Assembly: GCA_963703855.1 (NCBI GenBank)
Contig: CAVPFW010000008.1
Coordinates: 62,001-126,000, forward strand
Direction: 5' to 3'
DNA length: 64,000 nucleotides
DNA from: AP-15 sp963703855
GTDB taxonomy: Bacteria > Pseudomonadota > Alphaproteobacteria > ATCC43930 > CGMCC-115725
Shown: piece by piece, positions 35,969-45,424 of the stretch
Layout: each line of letters begins with the position of its first letter
How positions within the stretch are numbered: the stretch's first letter is position 1
Translations under genes and position numbers: made by a program
The notes under the pieces: generated by a model
Told to the model about the DNA's origin: nothing
Databases searched by the model: none
What the model saw: only the letters and a program-made list of their open reading frames with translations

Positions 35969-37451
35969 CAATCGCGGTCCGGCCGAGACCCCAGGGGCGC
36001 CGCAGCGCAAGCTTCAGCGCCCCCCGCCTCGCCCGCTCTCAACCGATACGAGCGGCCAGGGCGACCCGAGACGACCGATCAGAGAAGGCAGCCTCGAGGC
36101 GCCGACCCGGCACGCAATCCCGTGGCAGGATCCCGATTTCGTCGATCGGGCAAAAACCGAAGCCGAGATGCAGCGCGTCTTCGACATCTGCCATACCTGC
36201 CGGCGCTGCTTCAATCTGTGCGACGCGTTCCCCCGGCTGTTCGACCTGATCGACAGCTCGCCGACCGGCGAGGTCGATGGGGTGGCGCCGGCCGATTACC
36301 GCCGGGTCGCCGATGCCTGCACGCTGTGCGACATGTGCTTCATGACCAAGTGCCCTTATGTGCCGCCGCATGAGCTCAATGTCGATTTCCCCCATCTGAT
36401 GCTGCGCTACCGCGCGGTCGAGCTCGATGAGCGGCAGGTTCCCTGGCAGCAGCGCGAATTGGTCGAGACCGATCGCAACGGGCGTCTGGCCGGCGCCGTG
36501 GCCCCGCTCGCCAACTGGGCAAGCGACCGCAGCAACCGGCTGACCCGTCCGTTGCTGCAAAAAACCATGGGCATTCACCGCAGCGCGGCATTGCCCGCCT
36601 ATCACGGCCGCAGCTTCGTCATGCGCGCGAAGAAGGGCGCGCCGCCGGTCGATCGCACGGCGCCCGCTTTCGGCCGCAAGGCGGTGCTCTATGCGACCTG
36701 TTTCGTCAATTACAACAACCCGAGCATCGGCGAGGCGACCCGTGCCGTGCTGGCCCGCAACGGCGTCGAAACCGAGGTTCACTATCCGCGCTGCTGCGGC
36801 ATGCCGCAGCTCGAGCAGGGCAACCTTGCCGCGGTCGCAACCTCGGCGCGAGAGGTCGCGGCGGCGCTCTTGCCGTGGATCGACCAGGGCTACGACATCG
36901 TCGCGCTGGTCCCGTCCTGCGCGCTGATGCTCAAATTCGAATGGCCGCTGATCCTGCCCGACGATCCGGCGGTCAAAAAGCTCGCCGCCGCGACCTTCGA
37001 CGTGAGCGAATACGTCGTCGACATCGCCCACAAGGAGGGGCTCGCCCCCGGTCTCGACCGGCTCGACGGCGGCGTCACGGTGCATCTCGCCTGCCATGCC
37101 CGCGCCCAGAATATGGGGCAGAAGGCGGCGGAAATGCTGCGGCTGCTGCCCGACACCAACGTCGCGGTCATCGAGCGCTGCTCCGGCCACGGCGGGTCGT
37201 GGGGCGTGCTCGAGGAAAATTTCGAGACGGCGCTGAAAGTCGGCAAGCCGGTTGCGCGCCAGGCCTTGAAGAACGCGACCCGGTTCGTGTCTTCGGAGTG
37301 CCCGCTCGCCGGCATGCACATCGCGCAAGGGATGGAGATCGAGGCCGGAGCCGAGACGCCGCCGCAATGTCAGCTCCACCCGATCGAGCTGGTTGCCCGA
37401 GCCTACGGCATTCCGGGCGATTGGGCGGATGAAAATGCGAGGAGGCGATGA
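35961..37451 (+). CDS. CCG-domain iron-sulfur oxidoreductase (GlpC/HdrD-like)
   Basis: About 496 residues. The only usable start in frame ahead of the conserved REGSLEAPTRHAIPW is TTG 35961, overlapping the rubrerythrin stop. Two 4Fe-4S sites: CHTCRRCFNLCDAFP and CTLCDMCFMTKCPYVPP. Two CCG half-domains follow: HYPRCCGMPQLEQGN with CALMLKFEWPLIL, and HLACHARAQNMGQKA with ERCSGHGGSWG. Such proteins pass electrons between a reductant and a partner. The conserved neighbourhood rubrerythrin, CCG protein, DUF3501 suggests peroxide detoxification. Confidence 0.88.
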   Translation: MPDNRGPAETPGAPQRKLQRPPPRPLSTDTSGQGDPRRPIREGSLEAPTRHAIPWQDPDFVDRAKTEAEMQRVFDICHTCRRCFNLCDAFPRLFDLIDSSPTGEVDGVAPADYRRVADACTLCDMCFMTKCPYVPPHELNVDFPHLMLRYRAVELDERQVPWQQRELVETDRNGRLAGAVAPLANWASDRSNRLTRPLLQKTMGIHRSAALPAYHGRSFVMRAKKGAPPVDRTAPAFGRKAVLYATCFVNYNNPSIGEATRAVLARNGVETEVHYPRCCGMPQLEQGNLAAVATSAREVAAALLPWIDQGYDIVALVPSCALMLKFEWPLILPDDPAVKKLAAATFDVSEYVVDIAHKEGLAPGLDRLDGGVTVHLACHARAQNMGQKAAEMLRLLPDTNVAVIERCSGHGGSWGVLEENFETALKVGKPVARQALKNATRFVSSECPLAGMHIAQGMEIEAGAETPPQCQLHPIELVARAYGIPGDWADENARRR

Positions 37452-38053
37452 TCCAACTGTCTTCGAGGCGGAAGCGCCGGTTGACGCGCGACGACATCCT
37501 GCCGCTCGCCGACTATCAGTTGGTGCGGCGCGAGCGGCACCGGCGGATCGGCGAGCTGAAGCGGCGGCGGCGGGTCGAGGTCGGGCCGTTTGCGACCTTT
37601 TATTTTGAGAATTTCGAGACGATGCGCCAACAGGTCCAGGAGATGCTCTACATCGAGAAGGGCGGCGAGGCGCAGCTCACGGGCGAGATCGAAGCCTACA
37701 ACCCGCTGATCCCGCAAGGCGCCGAGCTCGTCGCCACGGTGATGTTCGAGATCGACGATCCGGTTCGCCGCGCCGCGGTCCTGGCGCGCCTCGGCGGCGT
37801 CGAAAACCACGCCTTTATCGATATCGAAGGGCGGCGGGTGCATGGCGCCCCGGACCCGACGCGCGAGAACACCAGCCCCGAGGGCAAGGCCTCGTCGGTC
37901 CAGTTCCTCAAATTCGGGTTTCCCCCCGAGGCGATGTCGCGGTTCAAGACGCCGGGCATGCACATTATGGTTGGCTTCGACCATCCGAATTACGCTCATA
38001 TGGCGGCGGTGGCGGAGCCGGTGCGGGCAGCATTGGCGGAAGACTTCGATTGA
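37448..38053 (+). CDS. DUF3501 family protein
   Basis: 201 residues: LTRDDILPLADYQLVRRERHRRIGELKRRRRVEVGPFATFYFENFETMRQQVQEML and PSGTELVATVMFEID-like segments match DUF3501. Function unknown, but the gene commonly travels with rubrerythrin and the CCG iron-sulfur protein as here. ATG overlaps the preceding stop (ATGA), with GAGGAGG upstream. Confidence 0.88.
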   Translation: MIQLSSRRKRRLTRDDILPLADYQLVRRERHRRIGELKRRRRVEVGPFATFYFENFETMRQQVQEMLYIEKGGEAQLTGEIEAYNPLIPQGAELVATVMFEIDDPVRRAAVLARLGGVENHAFIDIEGRRVHGAPDPTRENTSPEGKASSVQFLKFGFPPEAMSRFKTPGMHIMVGFDHPNYAHMAAVAEPVRAALAEDFD

Positions 38054-38072
38054 CGAGAGGGACGCCGGGACG

Positions 38073-38729
38073 ATGAGCGGCGAGGACCCGTACCACGGCG
38101 CCGTCGAGCGGCACGAGAATGCCCTGGCCGAGGCGCGCCGGGCATTGGGCGAGGAGCACCCGCACACCTTGGCGGCGATGCTCGACCTCGCCGAGGCGCT
38201 GTGGGCGCAGGGCCGGCTGATTGCCGCGCGCAAGCTCGAAGAACAGGTCGTCGCCGGCCGCCGGCGGCTGCTCGGCGACGATCACCCCGACACGATGAAG
38301 GCGATCGGCAAGCTGGCGGTGACGATGGCCGCCCAAGGCGAGCTGGCCGAGGCGCGCCGGCTGCAGGAGCAGATCGTCGCCGGGATGCGCGCGCTCGACG
38401 GGGAGACCGGTCGCGACACGTTGCGGGCGATCAACAACCTCGCGGGGACGCTCGCCGCGCAAGGCGAGCTTGCCGGCGCCCGCGAGCTGCTGCAATCGGT
38501 GATCTCGACGATGCTCCGCGAATATGGCGAGCAGCATCCCGACACCCTCGCGGCGATGGGCAATCTCGCCGCGATCCTGTGGCAGGAGGGCGATCGGGCC
38601 GAAGCCTATGAGCTGCAGCGCCAGGTTGTCGAATTGCAGCGCCGGGTCCACGGCGACACCGACCAGGCGGGATTGATCGCGGCCGCGGTGCTCGAAATGA
38701 TGGAGCGGGACGCCGGTTTATCTAGTTAA
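38073..38729 (+). CDS. Tetratricopeptide-repeat protein (kinesin-light-chain type repeats)
   Basis: 218 residues made of five 42-residue repeats of the TPR_10/TPR_12 kind: ALAEARRALGEEHPHTLAAMLDLAEALWAQGR, then LLGDDHPDTMKAIGKLAVTMAAQGEL, and so on. No signal peptide or enzymatic domain. It is likely a protein-interaction module. It follows the DUF3501 gene by 19 bases and may be in the same operon. Confidence 0.85.
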   Translation: MSGEDPYHGAVERHENALAEARRALGEEHPHTLAAMLDLAEALWAQGRLIAARKLEEQVVAGRRRLLGDDHPDTMKAIGKLAVTMAAQGELAEARRLQEQIVAGMRALDGETGRDTLRAINNLAGTLAAQGELAGARELLQSVISTMLREYGEQHPDTLAAMGNLAAILWQEGDRAEAYELQRQVVELQRRVHGDTDQAGLIAAAVLEMMERDAGLSS

Positions 38730-39035
38730 GATAGCGGTGTATTGCCGGGCATCCGCGACAGAATGGTGGCAATGCCGATATTGACCCTGACGTCGGCTGA
38801 GCCCGCATCATGGCAGGTTACGCGAGGAAGTTGCACCGGGTGGAACCGGCTCGCCGGTGACACGAGCTCGGGTTGTGGTCGACCGGCGCAGCGCGAGATG
38901 GGAACGTGGCGGCTGATATGCCGCTGCAAATAACCGCGGAAACAGCGGGCCTCGGTCGGAGCACAGGACGGAAATTCCGATCGGCTGCAGCGCGGCGGCG
39001 CTATGCTGGCAGCGCAAATGGATCGGGAGGAGACG
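38730..39035. other. Gene-free stretch before the SDR gene
   Basis: About 305 bases. No frame with family signature on either strand. A TATGCT at 39002-39007 could be a -10 box, but no -35 is visible. I see nothing else. Confidence 0.35.
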
Positions 39036-39804
39036 ATGGCGGGGCTGCTGGACGGAAAGTCGGCGCTGATCACCGGCGCAGGTGGCGGGATCGGGCGCGC
39101 AACTGCGCTGGCGTTTGCCCGCGAAGGCGCCCGCGTCGCCGTCGCCGATATCGCGGCGGACGCCGCGCGGGAGACGGTGGCATTGGTCAATGCCGCCGGC
39201 GGCCAGGCGATATCGCTCGTCGGCCGAGGTGACCCGCGACGCCGAGGTCAAGGCGATGATCGACGGCGTGGTCGCAGCCTATGGCCGGCTCGATTGCGCC
39301 TTCAACAATGCCGGGATCGCCGGCTGGCACGTCGATGCCGCCGGCCAAAAGACCGCCGAGTGGTCGGAAGCAGCCTTCGACCGGATGATCGCGGTCAACC
39401 TGAAGGGCGTGTGGCTGTGCATGAAGCACGAACTCATGCAGATGCAGGCCCAGGGCGGCGGCGCCATCGTCAACACCGGCTCGATCGCCGGGCTCGCCGG
39501 GCTGCCGACCTCGTCGGCTTACGTCGCGGCCAAGCATGGCGTCGTCGGGCTGACCAAGACCGCCGCGATCGAATATGCCGAGGCCGGGATCCGGGTGAAC
39601 GCGGTTTGCCCCGGCTTTATCAAGACGCGGATGACCGAGGATACGATGCGGCGACGCGGCGAGGCGATCCTCGCCCAGGTGCCGGCGCGGCGCATGGGCA
39701 ACCCGGAAGAGATCGCCGAGATGGTGGTCTGGCTGTGCTCGGAGCGCGCGAGCTACGTCACCGGCGCCGCCTACAACGTCGACGGCGGCTGGATGGCGAT
39801 GTGA
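39036..39804 (+). pseudogene. Short-chain dehydrogenase/reductase, frameshifted
   Basis: A classical SDR. Frame 1 from ATG 39036 (GGGAGGAG upstream) gives the Rossmann start SALITGAGGGIGRATALAFAREGARVAVADI. At about 39222 one extra G (GTCGGCCGAG for GTCGCCGAG) moves homology to the next frame, which reads AEVTRDAEVKAMIDGVV, NNAGIAG, the Ser-Tyr-Lys catalytic set (GSIAGLAGLPTSSAYVAAKHG) and the C-terminal end YNVDGGWMAM to 39804. The gene is otherwise complete, so sequence error or very recent inactivation is likely. The substrate is unknown. Confidence 0.85.
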
Positions 39805-39823
39805 GATCGCGCGGGATCGGAAG

Positions 39824-40921
39824 TCATCCCGGCTTTTCGAGATCCTCGATCGCGGCTTTGAGGAAACGCGCGGCCTCGCCGCCGGTGACGGCGCGGTGGT
39901 CGAAGGTCAACGACAGCGGCAACATGCGGTGCGCGGTGGGCTTGCCCTCGGCCATGACCACGCGCGGGGCGATGCGGCCGGCGCCGAGGATCGCGACCTG
40001 CGGGGGGACGATGACGAGCGCCGCGAAATGCCCGGCGAACATGCCGAAATTCGACAGGGTGATGGTTTGGCCGCGCAATTCGGCGACCGGCACCGTGCGC
40101 GCGCGCAGATCCCGTTTCATCGCTTCGATGCCGCGCCGCAGATCGGCCGTGTCGCGGGTGCCGACATTGCGCAGGACCGGCACGAAGAGCCCATCCTCGG
40201 TGTCGACCGCAAGGCCGAGGTCGATCTGCTGCAGCAGGCGCCGCTCCATGTTGCGGCCGTCATACCAGGCGTTGAGCGCGGGGGCGGCGGCGCAGCCGGC
40301 GACGATCGCGCGCACCAGCCGGATCGTCACGTCGGCTTTCGCCGGCCAGGCTTCGATGTCGGCCTCGTCGGACACCGTCGCCGGGACGATTTCGGCGTGC
40401 GCGCGCGCCATGTTGACCGCCATCGCCCGGCGCACGCCGGCGAGCGGCTCGGCCGGGCCGGAGGCGGTCGATGCGCGCGCCGCGCGCTCGACATCGGCGC
40501 TGGTCACCGCGCCGCCGGGGCCGGTCGCCGACACCGTCGCGATATCGACGCCGAGGCGCTGGGCCAGGGCCCGCACCGCCGGCGCCGCCTTGACCGGGGA
40601 CGCTGCCGGGCCTGCCGCCGCAGCCGGCGCCGGCCGTGGCTCCGCGACGGCGAGCTCACCCACCACGGTGCCGGTGTCGCCGCCGGCACCCTCGTCGAAT
40701 TCGACCAGCGGGGCCCCGACCTGGACCCGCTCGCCCGGTTTGGCGAACAGCCGGCCGATCCGCCCCGATTGCGGCGACGGCACCTCGACCACGGCCTTTT
40801 CGGTCTCGACCGAGACCAGGGGCTGATCGGCGACGACGTGGTCGCCCTCGCCGACATGCCAGGCGACGAGCTCCGCCTCCTGCAGGCCCTCGCCGAGATC
40901 CGGCAGCGCAAACGTCGACAT
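39824..40921 (-). CDS. 2-oxoacid dehydrogenase E2 (dihydrolipoyl acyltransferase)
   Basis: 365 residues: one lipoyl domain (ETEKAVVEV, lipoyl Lys42), an Ala/Pro linker, a peripheral subunit-binding domain (VRALAQRLGVDIATVSATGPGGAVTSADV), and a catalytic acyltransferase domain of about 220 residues ending SLTFDHRAVTGGEAARFLKAA, with the active His. Third gene of the E1alpha-E1beta-E2 operon. No E3 (lipoamide dehydrogenase) is present. Pyruvate, branched-chain or acetoin substrate cannot be settled from sequence here. Confidence 0.9.
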   Translation of the reverse strand: MSTFALPDLGEGLQEAELVAWHVGEGDHVVADQPLVSVETEKAVVEVPSPQSGRIGRLFAKPGERVQVGAPLVEFDEGAGGDTGTVVGELAVAEPRPAPAAAAGPAASPVKAAPAVRALAQRLGVDIATVSATGPGGAVTSADVERAARASTASGPAEPLAGVRRAMAVNMARAHAEIVPATVSDEADIEAWPAKADVTIRLVRAIVAGCAAAPALNAWYDGRNMERRLLQQIDLGLAVDTEDGLFVPVLRNVGTRDTADLRRGIEAMKRDLRARTVPVAELRGQTITLSNFGMFAGHFAALVIVPPQVAILGAGRIAPRVVMAEGKPTAHRMLPLSLTFDHRAVTGGEAARFLKAAIEDLEKPG

Positions 40922-40927
40922 CGCGCC

Positions 40928-41908
40928 TTACTGATACGCCAATGCCCGGCGCGCCGCGGCGACGATGCGCCCGGTGCTCGGCAGGTATCGGTGCTCGAGG
41001 CGCGCCAGCGGCATCACCGTGTCCCAGCCTGCAACGCGCTCGATCGGGGCGAGCAGGGAGACGAGCCCGCGCTCGGCCACGCGGGCGGCGATCTCGGCGC
41101 CGACACCGCCGGTCAGCGGCGCCTCGTGGACGATGACGCAGCGGCCGGTCTTGGCGACCGACGCCAGCAAACCGTCGGTGTCGAACGGCTTCAGGGTCGC
41201 AAGATCGAGGATTTCGGCGCTTATCCCGTCCTCGGCCAGGCGCTCGGCCGCGGCCGAAGTCTCCTTGGTCATCGCCCCCCAGGCGACGAGGGTGATGTCG
41301 CTGCCCTCGCGCAAGACGAAGCAGCGGTCGAGCGGCAGTGCCGCGCCGTCGTCCTCGACCTCCTCGCGCGCGGCACGGTAGAGCCGGGTCGGCTCGAAAA
41401 AGACCACCGGGTCGGGGTCGCGGATCGCCGCCAGCAGCAGGCCGTAGGCGCGCGCCGGCGAGGACGGGATCACGACGCGCAGTCCGGGAATGTGGGCGAA
41501 CATCGCCTCCGGGCTTTCGGAATGGTGCTCGATCGCGCGAATCCCGCCGCCATAGGGGGCGCGCAGCACCATCGGGCAGGTCAGCCGGCCCCGCGTGCGG
41601 GTGCGCAGGCGCGAGGCGTGGTTCGCCATCTGATCGATCGTCGGATAGATGAAGCCGGTGAACTGGATTTCCGAAACCGGGCGGAACCCCTGCGCGGCGA
41701 GGCCGACCGACAAGCCGGCGATCGCCCCTTCGGCGAGCGGCGTGTCGAGAACGCGATCCGATCCGAAGCGCTTCAACAGTCCGTCGGTAGCGCGGAACAC
41801 ACCGCCCTCGGCGGCGACATCCTCGCCCAGCACCACGACCCCGGCATCCTCGCCCATGGCGCGTGCGAGCGCCAGGTTGACCGCCTGGACCAGGGTGATC
41901 TCGGTCAC
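40928..41908 (-). CDS. 2-oxoacid dehydrogenase E1 component, beta subunit
   Basis: 326 residues: LVQAVNLALARAMGEDAGVVVLGEDVAAEGGVFRAT (Glu that activates TPP), DTPLAEGAIAGLSVGLAAQGFRPVSEIQF, a HHSESPEAMFAHIPGL loop, and a C-terminal transketolase domain. Pairs with the alpha subunit six bases upstream. HHSESPEAMF occurs in both branched-chain and pyruvate E1 enzymes. Confidence 0.92.
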   Translation of the reverse strand: MTEITLVQAVNLALARAMGEDAGVVVLGEDVAAEGGVFRATDGLLKRFGSDRVLDTPLAEGAIAGLSVGLAAQGFRPVSEIQFTGFIYPTIDQMANHASRLRTRTRGRLTCPMVLRAPYGGGIRAIEHHSESPEAMFAHIPGLRVVIPSSPARAYGLLLAAIRDPDPVVFFEPTRLYRAAREEVEDDGAALPLDRCFVLREGSDITLVAWGAMTKETSAAAERLAEDGISAEILDLATLKPFDTDGLLASVAKTGRCVIVHEAPLTGGVGAEIAARVAERGLVSLLAPIERVAGWDTVMPLARLEHRYLPSTGRIVAAARRALAYQ

Positions 41909-41914
41909 GTCACC

Positions 41915-43087
41915 TCACCCTTCGGCCGCGGCGAGCGCCGCCTGGCGCTGCTCGGCCTGACCCTTGGGGAGGGCGGCATAGGTAAAATCGAAAATCGCGC
42001 CGAGCCCCTGCGGCGGGGTCGCGAGGTAGGCCGCAGCGGCTTCCTCGATCATCGCCGCGACCTCGGCCAGAAGCCGCTCCTCGTCCGCCTTGCCCCACAG
42101 GCCGCCGGCGACGAGGTGCTGGCGCAACCGGGCGATCGGCTCCTCGGCCCAGCGCGGGCTGACCTCGGTGTCCTGGCGATAGCGACGGGCGTCGTCGGCG
42201 GTGGTGTGGTCGCCAAGCCGATAGGTCAGCGCCTCGATCAGATGCGGGCCGCCGCCGGAGCGCGCCTTGGCGATGGCGCGGGCCACGGCCTCGCGCACCG
42301 CGATCACGTCGTTGCCGTCGACCTGCTCGCTGTCGATGCCGGCGGCAATGCCCTTTTGCGCCAGGGTCTCGGCCGCGGTCTGGCGCGCCACCGGCACCGA
42401 GATCGCCCAGCCGTTGTTGTTGACGACAAACACCGCCGGCAATTGCCAGGCCCCGGCGATGTTCAGCGCCTCGGCGACGTCGCCCTTTGAGGTGGCGCCG
42501 TCGCCAAAGACGCAGACCGCGGCCCGCTCTTCGCGCCGCAGCTTGAACGCGAGCGCCACGCCGACCGCATGCGGCGCATGGGTCCCGACCGGAACGCAGA
42601 CCGGAAAATCCTCGCGCGCCTCGGCGAAATCGCTGCCGCGCTCGTCGCCGCCCCAGAACAGGAACAGCTCGAGCGGGCTGACCCCACGCCACAATTGCGC
42701 GCCGTGCTCGCGAAAGCTCGGCAAGAGCACGTCGTCCCGGTGCATGGCGCCGGCGATGCCGACCGCGACCGCCTCCTGACCCAGGGCCGAGGGAAAGGTG
42801 CCGAGCCGCCCGGTCCGCTGCAACGCCACCGCCTTGGCGTCGAAGCTGCGGGCCAGCACCATGCCGCGGTAAAGCGCCACCAGCTCGGCCCGGTCGCGGG
42901 CGAAATCGGGCAATGGCCGCACCGCCCGGCCCTTCGGATCGAGAAAGCGGCTCCAGCGGATCTCAAACCGCGCCACCGGGGTCGGGATCGGGGTCCGCGG
43001 CTCGATCAAAGGTTCTTCTGTTTTTTCCGCAGACATCGCGCACCGGAGATTGTTTCGGGTCAATATGTGGTAACGCCGGCCGATCAT
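41915..43087 (-). CDS. 2-oxoacid dehydrogenase E1 component, alpha subunit
   Basis: About 390 residues from ATG 43087, which has AAGGGAG at good spacing. ATG 43036 (MSAEKTEEPLIEP) is a shorter alternative with a weak site. The TPP-binding motif reads GDGATSKGDVAEALNIAGAWQLPAVFVVNNNGWAIS. PSFREHGAQLWRG and YRLGDHTTADDARRYR fit E1alpha, especially branched-chain-type enzymes. First gene of the operon, divergent from the GMC oxidoreductase. Confidence 0.9.
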   Translation of the reverse strand: MIGRRYHILTRNNLRCAMSAEKTEEPLIEPRTPIPTPVARFEIRWSRFLDPKGRAVRPLPDFARDRAELVALYRGMVLARSFDAKAVALQRTGRLGTFPSALGQEAVAVGIAGAMHRDDVLLPSFREHGAQLWRGVSPLELFLFWGGDERGSDFAEAREDFPVCVPVGTHAPHAVGVALAFKLRREERAAVCVFGDGATSKGDVAEALNIAGAWQLPAVFVVNNNGWAISVPVARQTAAETLAQKGIAAGIDSEQVDGNDVIAVREAVARAIAKARSGGGPHLIEALTYRLGDHTTADDARRYRQDTEVSPRWAEEPIARLRQHLVAGGLWGKADEERLLAEVAAMIEEAAAAYLATPPQGLGAIFDFTYAALPKGQAEQRQAALAAAEG

Positions 43088-43136
43088 GATAACTCCCTTC
43101 CGATTGATCGACGGGCCGGGCATGCGGGGGCGGAAT

Positions 43137-44771
43137 ATGGCGAAGGGGCCGTACGACTACGTCATCGTCGGCGCCGGCTCGGCCGGCTGCACCTTGGCCA
43201 ACCGGCTGAGCGAGGACGCGGGCGCGCGGGTGCTGATACTCGAGGCCGGCGGGTGGGACCGCGACCCGTGGATCCATATCCCGCTCGGCTGGGGACGGAT
43301 GCTGCAGCGCCGGCGGCACGACTGGATGTATTTCGCCGAGCCCGAGGCGACGATGGACGGCCGCCGCGTCGAGTGCGCGCGCGGCAAGGTCGTCGGCGGA
43401 TCGTCCTCGATCAACGCCATGGTCTATGTGCGCGGCCATCGCGGCGACTACCAGCGCTGGGCGGCGGGCGGGCTCGACAGCTGGTCCTATGCCCACGTGC
43501 TGCCCTATTTCCGCCGCCAGGAATCCTGGGAGGGCGGCGCCGGACCGTATCGCGGCGGCGACGGGCCGCTGACCGTGCGCCGCTCGCGTTACGCCGACCC
43601 GCTGGTCGATGCGTATCTGGCTGCCGGGGCGGCGGCAGGGCATCCGATCACCGAGGATTACAACGGCGCGCAGCAGGAGGGTTTCGGCCGCTCGCAGATG
43701 ACGATCCGCGACGGGCGGCGATGCAGCGCGGCGGTCGCCTACCTGCGTCCGGCGCTGGCGCGGCGCAATCTCGATGTCGTGGTCGGGGCGCTGGCGAGCC
43801 GCATTCTGTTCGACGGCAGCCGCGTTGTCGGCGTCGAATACCTGAAGCGCGGCAGGCGCCATATCGCGCATGCCGACCGCGAGGTCATCCTCGCCGGCGG
43901 CGTGATCAATTCGCCGCAGCTGTTGATGCTGTCGGGGATCGGCGACCCCGCAACGCTTCGCGCGCACGGGATCGCGATCAAGGCGGCGCTCCCCGGGGTC
44001 GGGCACAATCTTCAGGACCACATCTCGGTCCCGGTCAGCTACGCCCGCAAAGAGCCCGGTCCGCTGCACGCCAGGATGCGCGCCGACCGCATCGCGCTGG
44101 AGCTGGGCAAGACCTATTTCCGCGGCCGGGGGATCGCCGCCGACCTCCCGGGCGGGCTGATGGCGTTTCTCAAGACACCGCTCGCATCCGATCTGCCCGA
44201 TCTTCAGCTTCTCTTCAATGCCGCACCGCTGGCGGCGGCGCCCTACTTCTACCCTTTCGTGCCGCCCTATGCCGACAGCTTTGCCTGCCGCGCCGTGCTG
44301 CTGCGGCCGCAGAGCCGCGGCCGTATCGCGCTCGCCTCGGCCGACCCGCAGGTCCCGGTCCGCATCCATCAGAATTTTCTCGCCACCGACCAGGATTGGG
44401 CGACCCTGCGCGCCGGGGTGCGCATGGTCCGCGACATCGGCGCGACCGCCCCCCTCGCCCCGTTCGCCAAGGCCGAGGTCGCGCCCGGCCCGGATCGCCG
44501 CTCAAACGCCGAAATCGACGCCTATGTCCAAGCCACCGCGATCACCGTCCACCACCCGCTCGGCACCTGCAGGATGGGCCGGGAGAGCGACCCCGCCGCG
44601 GTCGTCGATGCCGAGCTCAAGGTGCTGGGTGCGGACGCGCTGCGCATCGTCGACGCCTCGGTGATGCCGGATCTGATTGGCGGCAACATCAACGCGGCGG
44701 TCATCATGATCGCCGAGAAGGCCGCCGATCTGATCCGCGGCCGGCCGGCGCCGGCTCCCGTCAACGTCTAG
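43137..44771 (+). CDS. GMC family FAD-dependent oxidoreductase (choline dehydrogenase-like)
   Basis: 544 residues from ATG 43137. FAD-binding YVIVGAGSAGCTLANRLSEDAGARVLILEAG at the N-terminus, GMC signature 1 region (ARGKVVGGSSSINAMVYVRGHRGDYQRWA), signature 2 (ILAGGVINSPQLLMLSGIGDP), and the C-terminal active site HHPLGTCRMGRESDPAAVVD...LRIVDASVMPDLIGGNINAAVIMIAEKAADLI. Oxidises an alcohol; the substrate is unknown. Divergent from the E1alpha gene with about 50 bases between starts. Confidence 0.92.
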   Translation: MAKGPYDYVIVGAGSAGCTLANRLSEDAGARVLILEAGGWDRDPWIHIPLGWGRMLQRRRHDWMYFAEPEATMDGRRVECARGKVVGGSSSINAMVYVRGHRGDYQRWAAGGLDSWSYAHVLPYFRRQESWEGGAGPYRGGDGPLTVRRSRYADPLVDAYLAAGAAAGHPITEDYNGAQQEGFGRSQMTIRDGRRCSAAVAYLRPALARRNLDVVVGALASRILFDGSRVVGVEYLKRGRRHIAHADREVILAGGVINSPQLLMLSGIGDPATLRAHGIAIKAALPGVGHNLQDHISVPVSYARKEPGPLHARMRADRIALELGKTYFRGRGIAADLPGGLMAFLKTPLASDLPDLQLLFNAAPLAAAPYFYPFVPPYADSFACRAVLLRPQSRGRIALASADPQVPVRIHQNFLATDQDWATLRAGVRMVRDIGATAPLAPFAKAEVAPGPDRRSNAEIDAYVQATAITVHHPLGTCRMGRESDPAAVVDAELKVLGADALRIVDASVMPDLIGGNINAAVIMIAEKAADLIRGRPAPAPVNV

Positions 44772-45424
44772 GGCCGGGGCGTTTGGCGACGCAATCATCC
44801 AAGGGATGTCGGATTCTTTACGCTTCGTTGCGGCAACGGGCCGTGTCCGGGACCCGAGCAGGGTCAGCTGGGATGCGATATCTCCCGGTCGCCCATGATG
44901 TTTGACAGTGACCGTCTCGTTCTGGGATGCAGTGGTATTTCCTGGCCGCAAAAATAGCAGAAACTGTCAATCTATACGCCAAACTCAACTCGGCGGTTTT
45001 TTCTGTTACGTTTGAGAACAACCACGGTTTGAAACTGCGTCCAGAAGCCGCCGGGCTCACCTTTTACCCGGAACTGGATGGACGTCGTCCGGTAATGATC
45101 TGCAGATCCGTCGAAAACTCGCGTCGGGATATTTTACAATCGACCGCTTCTGCGACAAGCGTTAACCGTCAAAATTCTGTCCTTTCCGATGATTAGTGGA
45201 ACTGGCATTCATCTTGCGCCGCTCTCCGCACAGATGGGCTTGGCGGCATCGGGATTGCGCTGATCGGGACCGCGTTGGCCGGCTTTGGGTTGGCGCGCCG
45301 CCGTCGCCGCGAGCCGACCGCAAAGATCTGAGATCCGGCGGGGAGGGCGCCGCTCCAAACCGCGCCCCCCAATGCGGCCCGCGATGCGCCGGGCCCGGCA
45401 GCAAGATGGTCGACCGGGCCAATA
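44772..45424. other. Low-coding, partly AT-rich stretch with a membrane-tail-like fragment
   Basis: About 650 bases, less GC-rich than neighbours between 44930 and 45200. A short frame on the plus strand ends at the TGA near 45331 with a hydrophobic helix and an arginine cluster (GIALIGTALAGFGLARRRRRE), like the C-terminal tail of a PEP-CTERM or other surface protein. It has no PEP motif and no body, so it may be a gene remnant. An 89-codon frame at 44927-45196 shows no family signature. Confidence 0.35.

Noticed and set aside
39003..40826. 607-codon plus frame through the SDR into the E2 gene
   Set aside because: Real only up to about 39222, then antisense or out-of-frame text. The lesion is a frameshift, not a fusion.
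44927..45196. 89-codon plus frame in the 44.8-45.4 kb gap
   Set aside because: No ribosome binding site, signature or supporting neighbour. Kept only as part of the gap description.
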